From Syntrophomonadaceae bacterium (GTDB lineage Bacteria > Bacillota_D > Dethiobacteria > DTU022): DNA of 27,780 nt. The DNA lies in the NCBI GenBank assembly GCA_003551865.1, contig PUNU01000121.1, positions 1 through 27,780 of the forward strand. Reading direction: 5' to 3'. Both the position numbers and the translations under genes were made by a program. The notes beneath the pieces are model-generated. The model did no database searches. It had not been told where the DNA came from and was given only the letters and a program-made list of their open reading frames with translations. Positions 8,821-15,706 of this stretch are shown piece by piece (position 1 is the stretch's first letter; every line of letters starts with the position of its first letter).

Positions 8821-9594
8821 TCAGGCTCTCTCTGATCGCAGTGATCGCAGTTTATAGCGGCGGGAACGGGCCAGCTTTATGGCAGCGCGGTGTGCCTGCT
8901 CTTCCAGCGAGTCGTCAAGATCCCGCAGTTTGCATTCCCGCCCGCGGTAAGCCAGAGTTTTTTTCAACAGATAATCCGTTAGCCAGGGGTTTTTGGGCAG
9001 TAAAGAGCCGTGAAGGTAGGTGCCGATTACATTTTTATAAACGGCACCTTCTGTTTTATCTGTACCGTTATTGCCGTAACCTTGCCGGACCCGGCCCAGC
9101 GGTTGCAGATCGGGGCCCAAGAAAGTCCTGCCGCCGTGATTCTCAAAGCCGGCCAGCGTGCGTGGTGGGTCCCACAGGTCAGATTCAATAACCGCGTTGC
9201 CGATCAACCTTTTTTTGCCCGCTTCAGTGTAGAGATCCAGGATTTCCAAACCGCCGAGTCGTTCACCTGAAGCGGTGGTATAGTAACTGCCCATAAGTTG
9301 ATACGATCCGCAGACGGCAAAAACAACCATTCCTTCCTCGATAGCCCCGCGCATTTCCTCTCGGCGAGATTTAAGATCTGCGGCCACCCGTTTTTGGTCG
9401 CTGTCTTGGCCGCCGCCCATAAAAAGAAGGTCACAGCGGGCAAAATCAATTTTTTCTCCCGGCCTGACGGGAATAACCGCCGTTTCGATACCGTGCCACT
9501 CGGCCCTACGGCACAGGGCGATCAGGTTGCCCCGGTCCCCGTAGAGATTCAAGTGTTGCGGATACAGATGATAAATGCTTGCTGCGGCCATCAT
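8821..9594 (-). CDS. gatD: Lipid II isoglutaminyl synthase, glutaminase subunit GatD
   Basis: Class I glutamine amidotransferase that supplies ammonia to MurT for amidating the D-glutamate of lipid II to D-isoglutamine. The 257-residue protein resembles CobB/CobQ amidotransferases: LNLYGDRGNLIALCRR, the GGGQDSDQ loop, the nucleophile Cys95 in VFAVCGSYQLMG, and His195 in GTYLHGSLLPKNP. The last ~30 residues are strongly basic (RRYKLRSLRS). The first ATG (9594) overlaps the murT stop by one base (TGATG); a second ATG directly follows and has better spacing to GGAGG, so the real start may be 9591. The pair is typical of Gram-positive bacteria. It converges with the foldase gene. Confidence 0.93.
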   Translation of the reverse strand: MMAAASIYHLYPQHLNLYGDRGNLIALCRRAEWHGIETAVIPVRPGEKIDFARCDLLFMGGGQDSDQKRVAADLKSRREEMRGAIEEGMVVFAVCGSYQLMGSYYTTASGERLGGLEILDLYTEAGKKRLIGNAVIESDLWDPPRTLAGFENHGGRTFLGPDLQPLGRVRQGYGNNGTDKTEGAVYKNVIGTYLHGSLLPKNPWLTDYLLKKTLAYRGRECKLRDLDDSLEEQAHRAAIKLARSRRYKLRSLRSERA

Positions 9595-11054
9595 CAGTCC
9601 TCCCAGTAAGGTTTGCCCAGACCCATCCTGTTTATGTAACGGTGCATTTCCAGCATTGCTGTGTAAGTGGGCAGGATATAAAGTTTATCTCCTGAAGCGG
9701 TTTGCTCCAGGGCTGATTTAATTGCCCGGCCCGTATCTTCTGTAATTTCGAACCGCCCGGGATCGAGACCGGCATATTTTAACCGCACGGCCATTTCCAG
9801 GGCACGTAGGCCTGATACGAACACAGTCGAAAGCCTTTCTTTGACCGCTGCCAGCTCTTCAAAGCTGACATCCCACAGCCACGATATATCGGTGCCGTCG
9901 GCTATTTTATCGTTGATTGCCACTACCAGGTTGATCCTTCCCGGTTCATTCAAAATGGTGCGCAGTACTTCATTTGTGCTGACCGGGTTCTTGATCAGGG
10001 CCATGATCATTGTTTTGTTGTTTACAGTAAACCTTTCCATCCTGCCGAATGAAGGGACCACGCGTTCGAGGGCTCGTTTAATTACCGGTATGGGCACGAA
10101 AAGGGAGTAACTGCAGGCCACCGCTGCCAGGACATTGTAAAGGTTGTAGGTGCCCAGGAGGGGAAAGTTTAATGTGAACTCATCGTCAGGAAGGCCAATT
10201 CGCAGGTGGGCTGTGCCGTCGGAATTGCGGATGTGTTCGTTCAGCTTGATATCGGGTTTGGGACGCCGGTAGTTGCAGGAAGGGCAGTAATAGTGGCCCA
10301 GGTGGGCAAAATAGATTATTGTATATTCCAGCATTTTATGGCAAGCCGGGCAGACTTTAATATCCCGTCCGGTATTTTGATAGACGGAATCCTGCAGTTC
10401 TGTCTCGAGCCCGTAGGTCATCCTTTTTGCCACTCCGCTGTCCAGCATTACCAGGCTTGGATCGTCGGCGTTGAGGACCTGGAACCCTTCTTCCGGCTGG
10501 GCCTGGAGCCCTTTTCCAATCGAGCCTTGGATTTGATCGATTTCCCCGTAACGGTCCAGCTGGTCCCTAAATATATTGGTTACAACTATTCCATGCGGTC
10601 GGAGGTTATGGACCACGGACGGAAAAGCGCCCTCGTCTACCTCCATTACCGCCCAGTTTCCTTCAAGCCGCCCTGTCGGGGTGGAAGCTTCAATCAGGGT
10701 AGAGGTGATTCCCCAGATCATGTTTGAGCCGGAATAGTTATGAATGTATCTGCAGCCGTTTTCTTTTAATATGGTGGAAACGAGTGCGGAGGTCGTGGTT
10801 TTGCCATTGGTTCCGGTAATCAGCAGACTGCCGCCTGTTAGCTGTCCGGTCAGTTGGGAGGCAATGTCGGGGTTAATTTTTAAGGCGGTTCTGCCGGGCA
10901 GAGTTGTCCCCCCCCGGCCTGTGAGACGGGTCAGCCTGAGAAGGAGTTTGCCGAGCCACAGGGCTGTCAGCATTTTAAAGACAAAAAGGCGGTTCCGGTG
11001 ACCGCCTGTTTCTTTTATTTCATTGGTAAGCTTGCTCTTCAATTTCATCCTCAC
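9594..11054 (-). CDS. murT: Lipid II isoglutaminyl synthase, ligase subunit MurT
   Basis: Mur-ligase-like ATPase that, with GatD, amidates the alpha-carboxyl of D-Glu in lipid II, which aids transpeptidation. Of 486 residues, the P-loop is ITGTNGKTTTS (79-89), the Mur-ligase core includes VMEVDEGAFPSV and VVTNIFRDQLDRYGE, and a MurT-specific zinc ribbon uses C235, C238, C257 and C260 (CPAC...YYCPSC). A C-terminal DUF1727-type domain (TYNLYNVLAA onwards to the end) contacts GatD. The GTG start at 11054 overlaps the TGA stop of the CBS gene (GTGA), pointing to translational coupling; no separate ribosome site is evident. ATG 11048 is an alternative. The N-terminus is about 20 residues longer and more basic than usual for MurT. 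Confidence 0.94.
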   Translation of the reverse strand: MRMKLKSKLTNEIKETGGHRNRLFVFKMLTALWLGKLLLRLTRLTGRGGTTLPGRTALKINPDIASQLTGQLTGGSLLITGTNGKTTTSALVSTILKENGCRYIHNYSGSNMIWGITSTLIEASTPTGRLEGNWAVMEVDEGAFPSVVHNLRPHGIVVTNIFRDQLDRYGEIDQIQGSIGKGLQAQPEEGFQVLNADDPSLVMLDSGVAKRMTYGLETELQDSVYQNTGRDIKVCPACHKMLEYTIIYFAHLGHYYCPSCNYRRPKPDIKLNEHIRNSDGTAHLRIGLPDDEFTLNFPLLGTYNLYNVLAAVACSYSLFVPIPVIKRALERVVPSFGRMERFTVNNKTMIMALIKNPVSTNEVLRTILNEPGRINLVVAINDKIADGTDISWLWDVSFEELAAVKERLSTVFVSGLRALEMAVRLKYAGLDPGRFEITEDTGRAIKSALEQTASGDKLYILPTYTAMLEMHRYINRMGLGKPYWED

Positions 11055-11530
11055 GAATCATCAGGTTCAAATTTGGCCATGCACTGCACTATATCAGCCC
11101 TGGTGATAATGCCGACCAGTTTTCCCCTGCTGTCGACGATGGGTACCCGGTTAATGCGGCGGCGGTTCATCAGGCGGGCCACTTCGTTTGCGGAGTCGTC
11201 TTCTTTGGCCGTATATACTTTCTTGGTCATTACTTCACCGACGGCTGCATTATGCAGGATATCCCTGCCCCGCTGTATGGTCACAAGGTCGGAAACATCG
11301 GCATAGGGAGAAACCCAGCCTGACAAGTCGGCTTTGGGAACGATGCTGATCTTCTGGGAATAGCGAACGATGTCTGTATCGGAGATAATACCCTTCAGCA
11401 TGCCTTCACGGTCAACTACCGGCAGTCCGCTTAAGCGGTGCTTGGACAGCAGTTCTATAACATCCTGCAGGGTTTTGTCTTCGGTAACACTGACAACCGG
11501 GGTGGTCATTACTTCTTTGGCTTTGATCAT
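11051..11530 (-). CDS. Two-CBS-domain protein, first gene of murT-gatD unit
   Basis: A 159-residue protein made of two CBS domains and little else: MIKAKEVMTTPVVSVTEDKTLQDVIELL (about 1-60) and VGEVMTKKVYTAKEDDSANEVARLM (about 97-155), each with the G(I)I(S/T)xxDI end motif. Such Bateman modules bind adenine nucleotides or S-adenosylmethionine and regulate a partner. Between the domains is a ~30-residue linker with aromatic residues. The start ATG 11528-11530 has a strong GGAGGAGGAG. The stop overlaps the murT start, so this protein is made together with the lipid II amidation enzymes. Regulation of MurT/GatD by nucleotide level is an inference from position; the family itself says nothing about the target. 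Confidence 0.85.
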   Translation of the reverse strand: MIKAKEVMTTPVVSVTEDKTLQDVIELLSKHRLSGLPVVDREGMLKGIISDTDIVRYSQKISIVPKADLSGWVSPYADVSDLVTIQRGRDILHNAAVGEVMTKKVYTAKEDDSANEVARLMNRRRINRVPIVDSRGKLVGIITRADIVQCMAKFEPDDS

Positions 11531-11662
11531 TTAGCTCCTCCTCCTGCAATCCTGCAAATCTTCAATTCAAATGTATTTACCGGCTTGATGTTCAGGCATC
11601 TATATATTCTCCGTTAAGAAGCTTGTTTCCTGCACCCTTTTCATCGGTGCCCTAAAGTGTAT

Positions 11663-13501
11663 TTATTCCCGGCTGAAAGCCATTGCTTCAACGAAGATAT
11701 CCTGGAAATCCCTCCTGGTTGAGAGCTCTACATGTTCCACATTATCGGCAAATTCAGCCGCCCTGAGGCGCATGGCTTGGGAAGCTAAAGCTATTTTGGC
11801 CCCGTCACCGGCGGCGTTTCCTACGGCGGTGATTTTTTCCAAAGGCATTTGGGGGATCAGGCCGATGCCAAGTGCGCTTTCTTTGCGAACATAGTTGCCG
11901 AAAGCCCCGGCCAGCAGGACTTCGTTGAGGTCGTCTTCAGTTATGCCCGCTTCCTTCAGCAGGATTTTAAGTCCGGCATAGATGGCTCCCTTGGCCAGTT
12001 GAAGCTCCCTCAAGTCATTTTGAGTCAGAACGATGTCCTCGCCGCCGACGGCTTCCCCGGCCGGGATGAGGATGAACTCGTAGCCGTTTTTGCCGCGGCG
12101 CATTCTTTTTTGAAACTTTTCAGGGACCCGATCCGGATTTTCCTCCGGGTTGACAAACCGCCCGTTTGGTTCGATTAGCCCTGCGTCAAGCAGGGCGGCG
12201 GCGGCATCAAACAGCCCGGAACCGCAGATGCCGCGGGGTGTATCGTCTTCGATCGTTTTAATTTTTATTTCGCCGTCGGAGTAGACTACCGTTTCGATGG
12301 CCCCGGCGGCGGCGCGCATACCGTGCTTAATCTGGGCGCCTTCGAAGGCCGGACCGGCGGCGGTTGAACAGGCCCTTAGCTTACCGTTGGCTATTAAAAC
12401 CAGTTCTCCATTGGTGCCGATATCGATAGCGACGCAGTTGTCTTTTCGCCTGTCCATGTCCGCGGCCAAAATAACTCCCACCGTATCGGAGCCGACATAA
12501 CCCGCTATGTTGGGCAGGCATGTAACCCTTCCGGCGGGGCTGATCGCCAATCCCAGTTCGGAGGCTTCCACTTCCAGGCTCCGGGTGTATGCCGGTATGA
12601 AGGGTGCCGGGGCAAGGTAAGTCGGATCGACCCCCATGAATAAGTGGCTCATGGTTGTATTCCCTACGGCGACGGCTTCATAAATTCGGTCCCTGGCTAC
12701 CTTGGTTTGTTTAAGCAGTTCTTTTAGGATCTCATTTGCCGCCTCTATTACCTTGTCCTGCAGCTGCTTAAGTTCAGTGTGGCCCTGTGAGGCATGATTA
12801 ATACGGGAGATCACGTCGGCCCCGTATATGTTTTGGCGGTTTGTAGCCGCGGCAACGGCGATAATTTCTGCGCTGTTCAAGTCGATTAAGGAGCCCATAA
12901 TTGTGGTCGTGCCTATGTCAAAGGCTACGCCAAAAAGCTGATCGGATGTATCACCGGGTTCAATGGAGATAATACGGTTCCCGGCGATTGCCGCCGTAAC
13001 TTCGAAATTGTGGTCGCGCAGAAGGCCGGGCAGGCCGGCTAATTCACGCAGTTTAATGGAGAGGTTCTGCTGTTTGAGAGAACCTGTTAAACGTTCCAGG
13101 TCCGCTTTCTGGTCTTCCACGGCAGGGCGGTTCAGCTTGACTGTTATTTTCTTTACGGCCGGATCGGCCTCCAACTCTTCGATACCACCGGGCAGAGTAG
13201 TCTTGCGGGTATGAACGTCTTTGCGGATCGGCACTTCAATAACCATGTCATGGCTGATGTTTCGTTGGCAGGCCAGGATCCAGCCTTCGTTGAGTTCTTT
13301 TTCCGACAGGTGTTGTTCTTCCGCAGCGGTGGCTTTCCCGCCGCCGCCTTCAAGCGTTTTTATTTTGCATTTACCGCAGGTGCCTCTGCCGGCGCAATCC
13401 CCTTCTATATAAAGGCCGGCTTCATTGGCCGCTTCCAGAATGGTTTTTTCAGAAGACACTTCGATTTCTTTTTTTTGGGGGATAAATTTGACTTTGGGCA
13501 T
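11663..13501 (-). CDS. 2Fe-2S/ASKHA protein, reductive activator of corrinoid proteins (RamA/RACo-like, DUF4445)
   Basis: A 612-residue protein. Residues 1-90 are a plant-type 2Fe-2S ferredoxin domain with C36, C42, C45 (CAGRGTCGKC) and C78 (LACQ). After a linker, an ASKHA ATPase fold appears: phosphate motifs FDIGTTT (194-200) and IDIGTNGE (359-366), AAGPAFEG, GICGSGLFD, and LAGAFGNYV near the end. This arrangement is that of activators that use ATP to drive reduction of inactive Co(II) corrinoid to Co(I) in methyltransferase systems and in the acetyl-CoA pathway. ATG 13499-13501 follows AAAGGAGATAG. No corrinoid protein or methyltransferase gene is adjacent; a tRNA-Arg and a hairpin lie just upstream on the same strand. 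It is not of the HgdC type needed by the dehydratase pair at 4244-6710, though both belong to ASKHA. Confidence 0.88.
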   Translation of the reverse strand: MPKVKFIPQKKEIEVSSEKTILEAANEAGLYIEGDCAGRGTCGKCKIKTLEGGGGKATAAEEQHLSEKELNEGWILACQRNISHDMVIEVPIRKDVHTRKTTLPGGIEELEADPAVKKITVKLNRPAVEDQKADLERLTGSLKQQNLSIKLRELAGLPGLLRDHNFEVTAAIAGNRIISIEPGDTSDQLFGVAFDIGTTTIMGSLIDLNSAEIIAVAAATNRQNIYGADVISRINHASQGHTELKQLQDKVIEAANEILKELLKQTKVARDRIYEAVAVGNTTMSHLFMGVDPTYLAPAPFIPAYTRSLEVEASELGLAISPAGRVTCLPNIAGYVGSDTVGVILAADMDRRKDNCVAIDIGTNGELVLIANGKLRACSTAAGPAFEGAQIKHGMRAAAGAIETVVYSDGEIKIKTIEDDTPRGICGSGLFDAAAALLDAGLIEPNGRFVNPEENPDRVPEKFQKRMRRGKNGYEFILIPAGEAVGGEDIVLTQNDLRELQLAKGAIYAGLKILLKEAGITEDDLNEVLLAGAFGNYVRKESALGIGLIPQMPLEKITAVGNAAGDGAKIALASQAMRLRAAEFADNVEHVELSTRRDFQDIFVEAMAFSRE

Positions 13502-13534
13502 GATACATGCTATCTCCTTTGCCTGAATAATCTA

Positions 13535-13561
13535 AGGAGCAACCTTGAGCAGGTTGCTCCT
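13535..13561 (-). terminator. Hairpin between tRNA-Arg and the RACo-like gene
   Basis: AGGAGCAACC (13535-13544) pairs perfectly with GGTTGCTCCT (13552-13561): a 10-bp stem with a 7-base loop, starting 5 bases after the encoded CCA of tRNA-Arg. On the minus strand it is followed by TTAGATTATT, a poor U-tract, so it may be a weak terminator or a processing/attenuation hairpin ahead of the activator gene, which starts 33 bases later. Confidence 0.65.
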
Positions 13562-13566
13562 GAACA

Positions 13567-13641
13567 TGGTGCGCCCGCAGGGATTCGAACCCCGACTTCA
13601 GGCTCCGGAGGCCTGCGTGATATCCCTTTCACCACGGGCGC
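13567..13641 (-). tRNA. tRNA-Arg (anticodon CCG), CCA encoded
   Basis: On the minus strand the cloverleaf folds cleanly: acceptor GCGCCCG with CGGGCGC, D arm GTGA/TCAC, anticodon arm CAGGC-CTCCGGA-GCCTG with CCG at positions 34-36, short variable loop AAGT, T arm CGGGG-TTCGAAT-CCCTG (one G-U pair), discriminator A and encoded CCA at 13567-13569. It reads the CGG arginine codon. It has its own promoter and a hairpin directly downstream. Confidence 0.96.
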
Positions 13642-13662
13642 CTGATTGTTCTGCACATTTTC

Positions 13663-13691
13663 ATATTATCACCAAGCCCTGTACAAGTCAA
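13663..13691 (-). promoter_or_regulatory. Promoter of tRNA-Arg
   Basis: On the minus strand TTGACT (13686-13691) and TAATAT (13663-13668) are separated by 17 bp, placing the -10 box 21 bases upstream of the mature tRNA end. The RACo-like gene may partly depend on it by read-through. Confidence 0.6.
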
Positions 13692-13715
13692 ACACAGTCG
13701 GCAATCTACCTGGGC

Positions 13716-13736
13716 CTGTGGGGCACAGCCCCACAG
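13716..13736. repeat. Perfect 8-bp-stem hairpin
   Basis: CTGTGGGG (13716-13723) and CCCCACAG (13729-13736) are perfectly complementary around the loop CACAG. No T-run follows on either strand, so it is not an obvious terminator. It sits about 20 bp left of the MITE-like element and could be a REP-like unit. Confidence 0.6.
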
Positions 13737-13756
13737 TGCTTCTTGCCATTTGTTCT

Positions 13757-13933
13757 TAAGTTAAAACGTAACCACTCAGGCTTAACCCGCTAAGCCACAG
13801 GGGACGGTTCCACCGGCTCCCATAATAGAAGTCAGAGGTCAGAATCCAGATTAGTGGGGACGTTCGAACCGTCCCCATGGCGCCGCTTTTCATTCAACAA
13901 GGACAAGAGGTTGAGTAGTTACGTTTAAACTTA
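13757..13933. mobile_element. MITE-like palindromic element (no transposase)
   Basis: A 177-bp non-coding unit with terminal inverted repeats of about 22 bp (13757-13778 and 13912-13933; 18 of 20 core bases match, core AGTT.AAACGTAAC.ACTCA). Nested inside are GGGGACGGTTC (13800-13810) and its exact complement GAACCGTCCCC (13866-13876), and the latter is itself part of a near-perfect palindrome at 13855-13877. From memory, CACAGGGGACGGTTC-type ends recur in many Clostridia near IS200/REP-associated transposases; I cannot check it here. No ORF of substance lies inside. No clear target-site duplication was found. It belongs to the 465-bp gene-free stretch 13642-14106; the part to the right (13934-14106) shows nothing I can name. 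Confidence 0.55.
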
Positions 13934-14106
13934 GTAAAAGGGTTCCCTTCCCTTGAGAGAGAAATCATATCCTGGCAGGTAGCGTAATTAGCTGTCCACC
14001 TGGGAATTGCTGTCCATCGGTCAAGAGGGTATTATTAAACAGACACCGCCTCCTTAATACGCCGGGGTGCGGAAAAAATCCGGAGTTCGCCCGGGGGATG
14101 TTTGAT

Positions 14107-14655
14107 ATGCACAAGAAAGCACCTTATGCCGGAAAAAACAACTGTCTCTTAACCGGAGTGCCGGGGGTTGGAAAAACCACCGTCATAATTCGCCTGGCCG
14201 AAAAGCTGAAAGGCCGAGCAGCAGGTTTTTATACCGCTGAAATAAGGAAAGGAAAGCGGCGAAGCGGTTTTGAAATTGTGTCCCTATCTTCCGGACACCG
14301 GGCAGTTCTGGCCCATGTCGATTTTGCTACCGGACGGCGGGTGGGAAGATACGGGGTCCGGCCGGAAAATCTGCAGCCGTTTTTGGAAGAGCTCGAAAAA
14401 GCGTTTGACGAAAAATTCCCGCTCTGTCTGCTCATAGATGAAATAGGCAAAATGGAGCTTTTCTCCCCGCAATTTAAGAATACGGTGTCCGCCGCATTAG
14501 ACTCGCACCATGCCCTGGTAGCGACGATTATGGCCGGCTCGGAACCTTTCTGTGACAACCTTAAAAAGCGAGTCGATACTGCCGTGCTGGAAATAAACCG
14601 GGACAACCGCGACGGGATGGCGGCTTGGCTGCTCTCTTATTTGGGCTTTAAATAA
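14107..14655 (+). CDS. THEP1-type nucleoside-triphosphatase (NTPase)
   Basis: A 182-residue P-loop NTPase of the THEP1/NTPCR family (COG1618), which slowly hydrolyses NTPs in vitro; its cellular role is not settled. Features: Walker A LTGVPGVGKTT (residues 15-25), the conserved GFYTAEIRKGKRRSGFEI, and the Walker B/DEIGKMEL motif (about 111-118), followed by TIMAGSEPF. An upstream in-frame ATG at 14098 has GGGGG abutting it with no spacing, whereas ATG 14107 has the same G-tract 9 bases upstream, so 14107 is preferred. The family is common in archaea, thermophilic bacteria and animals. The next gene, a DNA glycosylase, begins about 150 bp on, with a possible RNA switch-like fold between. Confidence 0.88.
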   Translation: MHKKAPYAGKNNCLLTGVPGVGKTTVIIRLAEKLKGRAAGFYTAEIRKGKRRSGFEIVSLSSGHRAVLAHVDFATGRRVGRYGVRPENLQPFLEELEKAFDEKFPLCLLIDEIGKMELFSPQFKNTVSAALDSHHALVATIMAGSEPFCDNLKKRVDTAVLEINRDNRDGMAAWLLSYLGFK

Positions 14656-14662
14656 GCGGAAC

Positions 14663-14700
14663 AGCTTGAAATCCCGGCATTTTCAAGCTAAAGCTGGGAT
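14663..14700 (+). promoter_or_regulatory. Two overlapping, mutually exclusive hairpins
   Basis: AGCTTGAAA (14663-14671) pairs with TTTCAAGCT (14681-14689), perfect 9 bp; ATCCCGGC (14671-14678) can instead pair with GCTGGGAT (14693-14700), 8 bp with one G-U. The second stem uses the loop of the first, so both cannot form together. The structure starts 8 bases after the THEP1 stop. No U-tract follows, so it is not a standard terminator. Confidence 0.4.
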
Positions 14701-14802
14701 AAAGAAAAAATGCTGTATTGCACCGCCCGGTAGATGGCTGAAACCTGCCCAGACAGCCTTGCCGAAACCGGGCTCAGGATACGGAGGTACAGGGAGATAC
14801 AA

Positions 14803-15381
14803 ATGGAAGAAAGTGCGAAAATAATTGCCGGGGCAACCAGCCTTGACGAACTTGAGGAACTCTGCCACAGCTGTAAGCGCTGTGCCCTGGCGGCTTCTCG
14901 CCGCAGTGTGGTTTTCGGCGGCGGCAGTGAAAAAGCTGAAATTTTCTTCCTGGGCGAAGCACCCGGGGCAAAAGAAGACGAAAGGGGAAGACCTTTTGTC
15001 GGGCGGGCCGGGGACCTGCTTGACAGCCTGTTTGCCGAAGCCGGCTTCAAAAGAAGCGAAGTTTTTATGACAGGATCGGTAAAATGCCGCCCTCCCGGCA
15101 ACCGCAACCCGCATCACAAAGAACTGGAGGCCTGCCGCATTTACCTGGACAGGCAGCTCGAGCTGATTGCTCCCCGGGTGGTTGTTTGCCTTGGTCTGGT
15201 TGCCGTAAACAACCTGCTCGGGCCCGCGCCAAGGCTGGCCGATCTGCGGGGTCGCTGGGTTGCGGGACCCGATTTTTGGATTTTGCCCACTTACCACCCG
15301 GCGGCAGCGTTGCGTGGTTCTGTAAAACCGGGGAGGATCATCGAAGACTTTAAAAAAGCGGCTTTAAAAGCGGTAACGTGA
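14803..15381 (+). CDS. Family 4 uracil-DNA glycosylase (4Fe-4S)
   Basis: Removes uracil from DNA at the start of base excision repair. The 192-residue protein has the family 4 motif A GEAPGAKEDERGRPFVGRAG (residues 51-70), motif B HPAA (165-168), and four candidate 4Fe-4S ligands C24, C27, C95 (GSVKCRPPGNRNP) and C111. ATG 14803 is chosen: AGGGAG lies 6 bases before it, while the longer in-frame version from 14734 adds 23 residues before the first conserved helix. Family 4 enzymes are found in thermophiles and many anaerobes. It is on the same strand as THEP1 but about 150 bp away; a joint transcript is possible but not shown. Confidence 0.93.
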   Translation: MEESAKIIAGATSLDELEELCHSCKRCALAASRRSVVFGGGSEKAEIFFLGEAPGAKEDERGRPFVGRAGDLLDSLFAEAGFKRSEVFMTGSVKCRPPGNRNPHHKELEACRIYLDRQLELIAPRVVVCLGLVAVNNLLGPAPRLADLRGRWVAGPDFWILPTYHPAAALRGSVKPGRIIEDFKKAALKAVT

Positions 15382-15706
15382 AAAGAACATCCGGGTGCTT
15401 ACGCCGGCAAATATTGTGACATTATTTAGGTTGTTGCTTTTACCATTGCCGCTCCGGCCGGATTGCTTCACGGCAGGAGAAAACAGAAACGGTATGGAAC
15501 TAGTGCCCTGTCAACATATTAAGAGCGTAAGACGGGGTGCCGGGACTTGTTTGAGGATGGTTGACTGAGGCTTTGGTGACAGATATGCTGAGGCCAATAA
15601 TAATTTTTTCCAAGCCACGTTAATTGCCGGGTGACTGGGTGCCGGTGAATACGCGCCCGGGCCGGGCGGTCTGGGCGGGTGTTTGTTTATGCGGAGAGGA
15701 GGAGAG
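15382..15706 (+). promoter_or_regulatory. Intergenic region with promoter for the ymfFH unit
   Basis: A 325-bp gene-free stretch. TTGACT (15561-15566) and TATGCT (15584-15589) are 17 bp apart, a plausible sigma-A promoter 118 bp before ymfF. The long leader after it is GC-rich (GCGCCCGGGCCGGGC at about 15651-15665) and may fold, but no known riboswitch was recognised. No terminator for the glycosylase gene is evident. Confidence 0.45.

Noticed and set aside
13545..13793. Small open frames overlapping tRNA-Arg and the repeat region
   Set aside because: They run through a clearly folded tRNA gene and the non-coding palindromes, with no ribosome site or homology.
14683..15297. A 204-codon minus-strand frame opposite the uracil-DNA glycosylase
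   Set aside because: The plus strand carries the full family 4 motifs and iron-sulfur cysteines; the minus frame is a GC-rich shadow.
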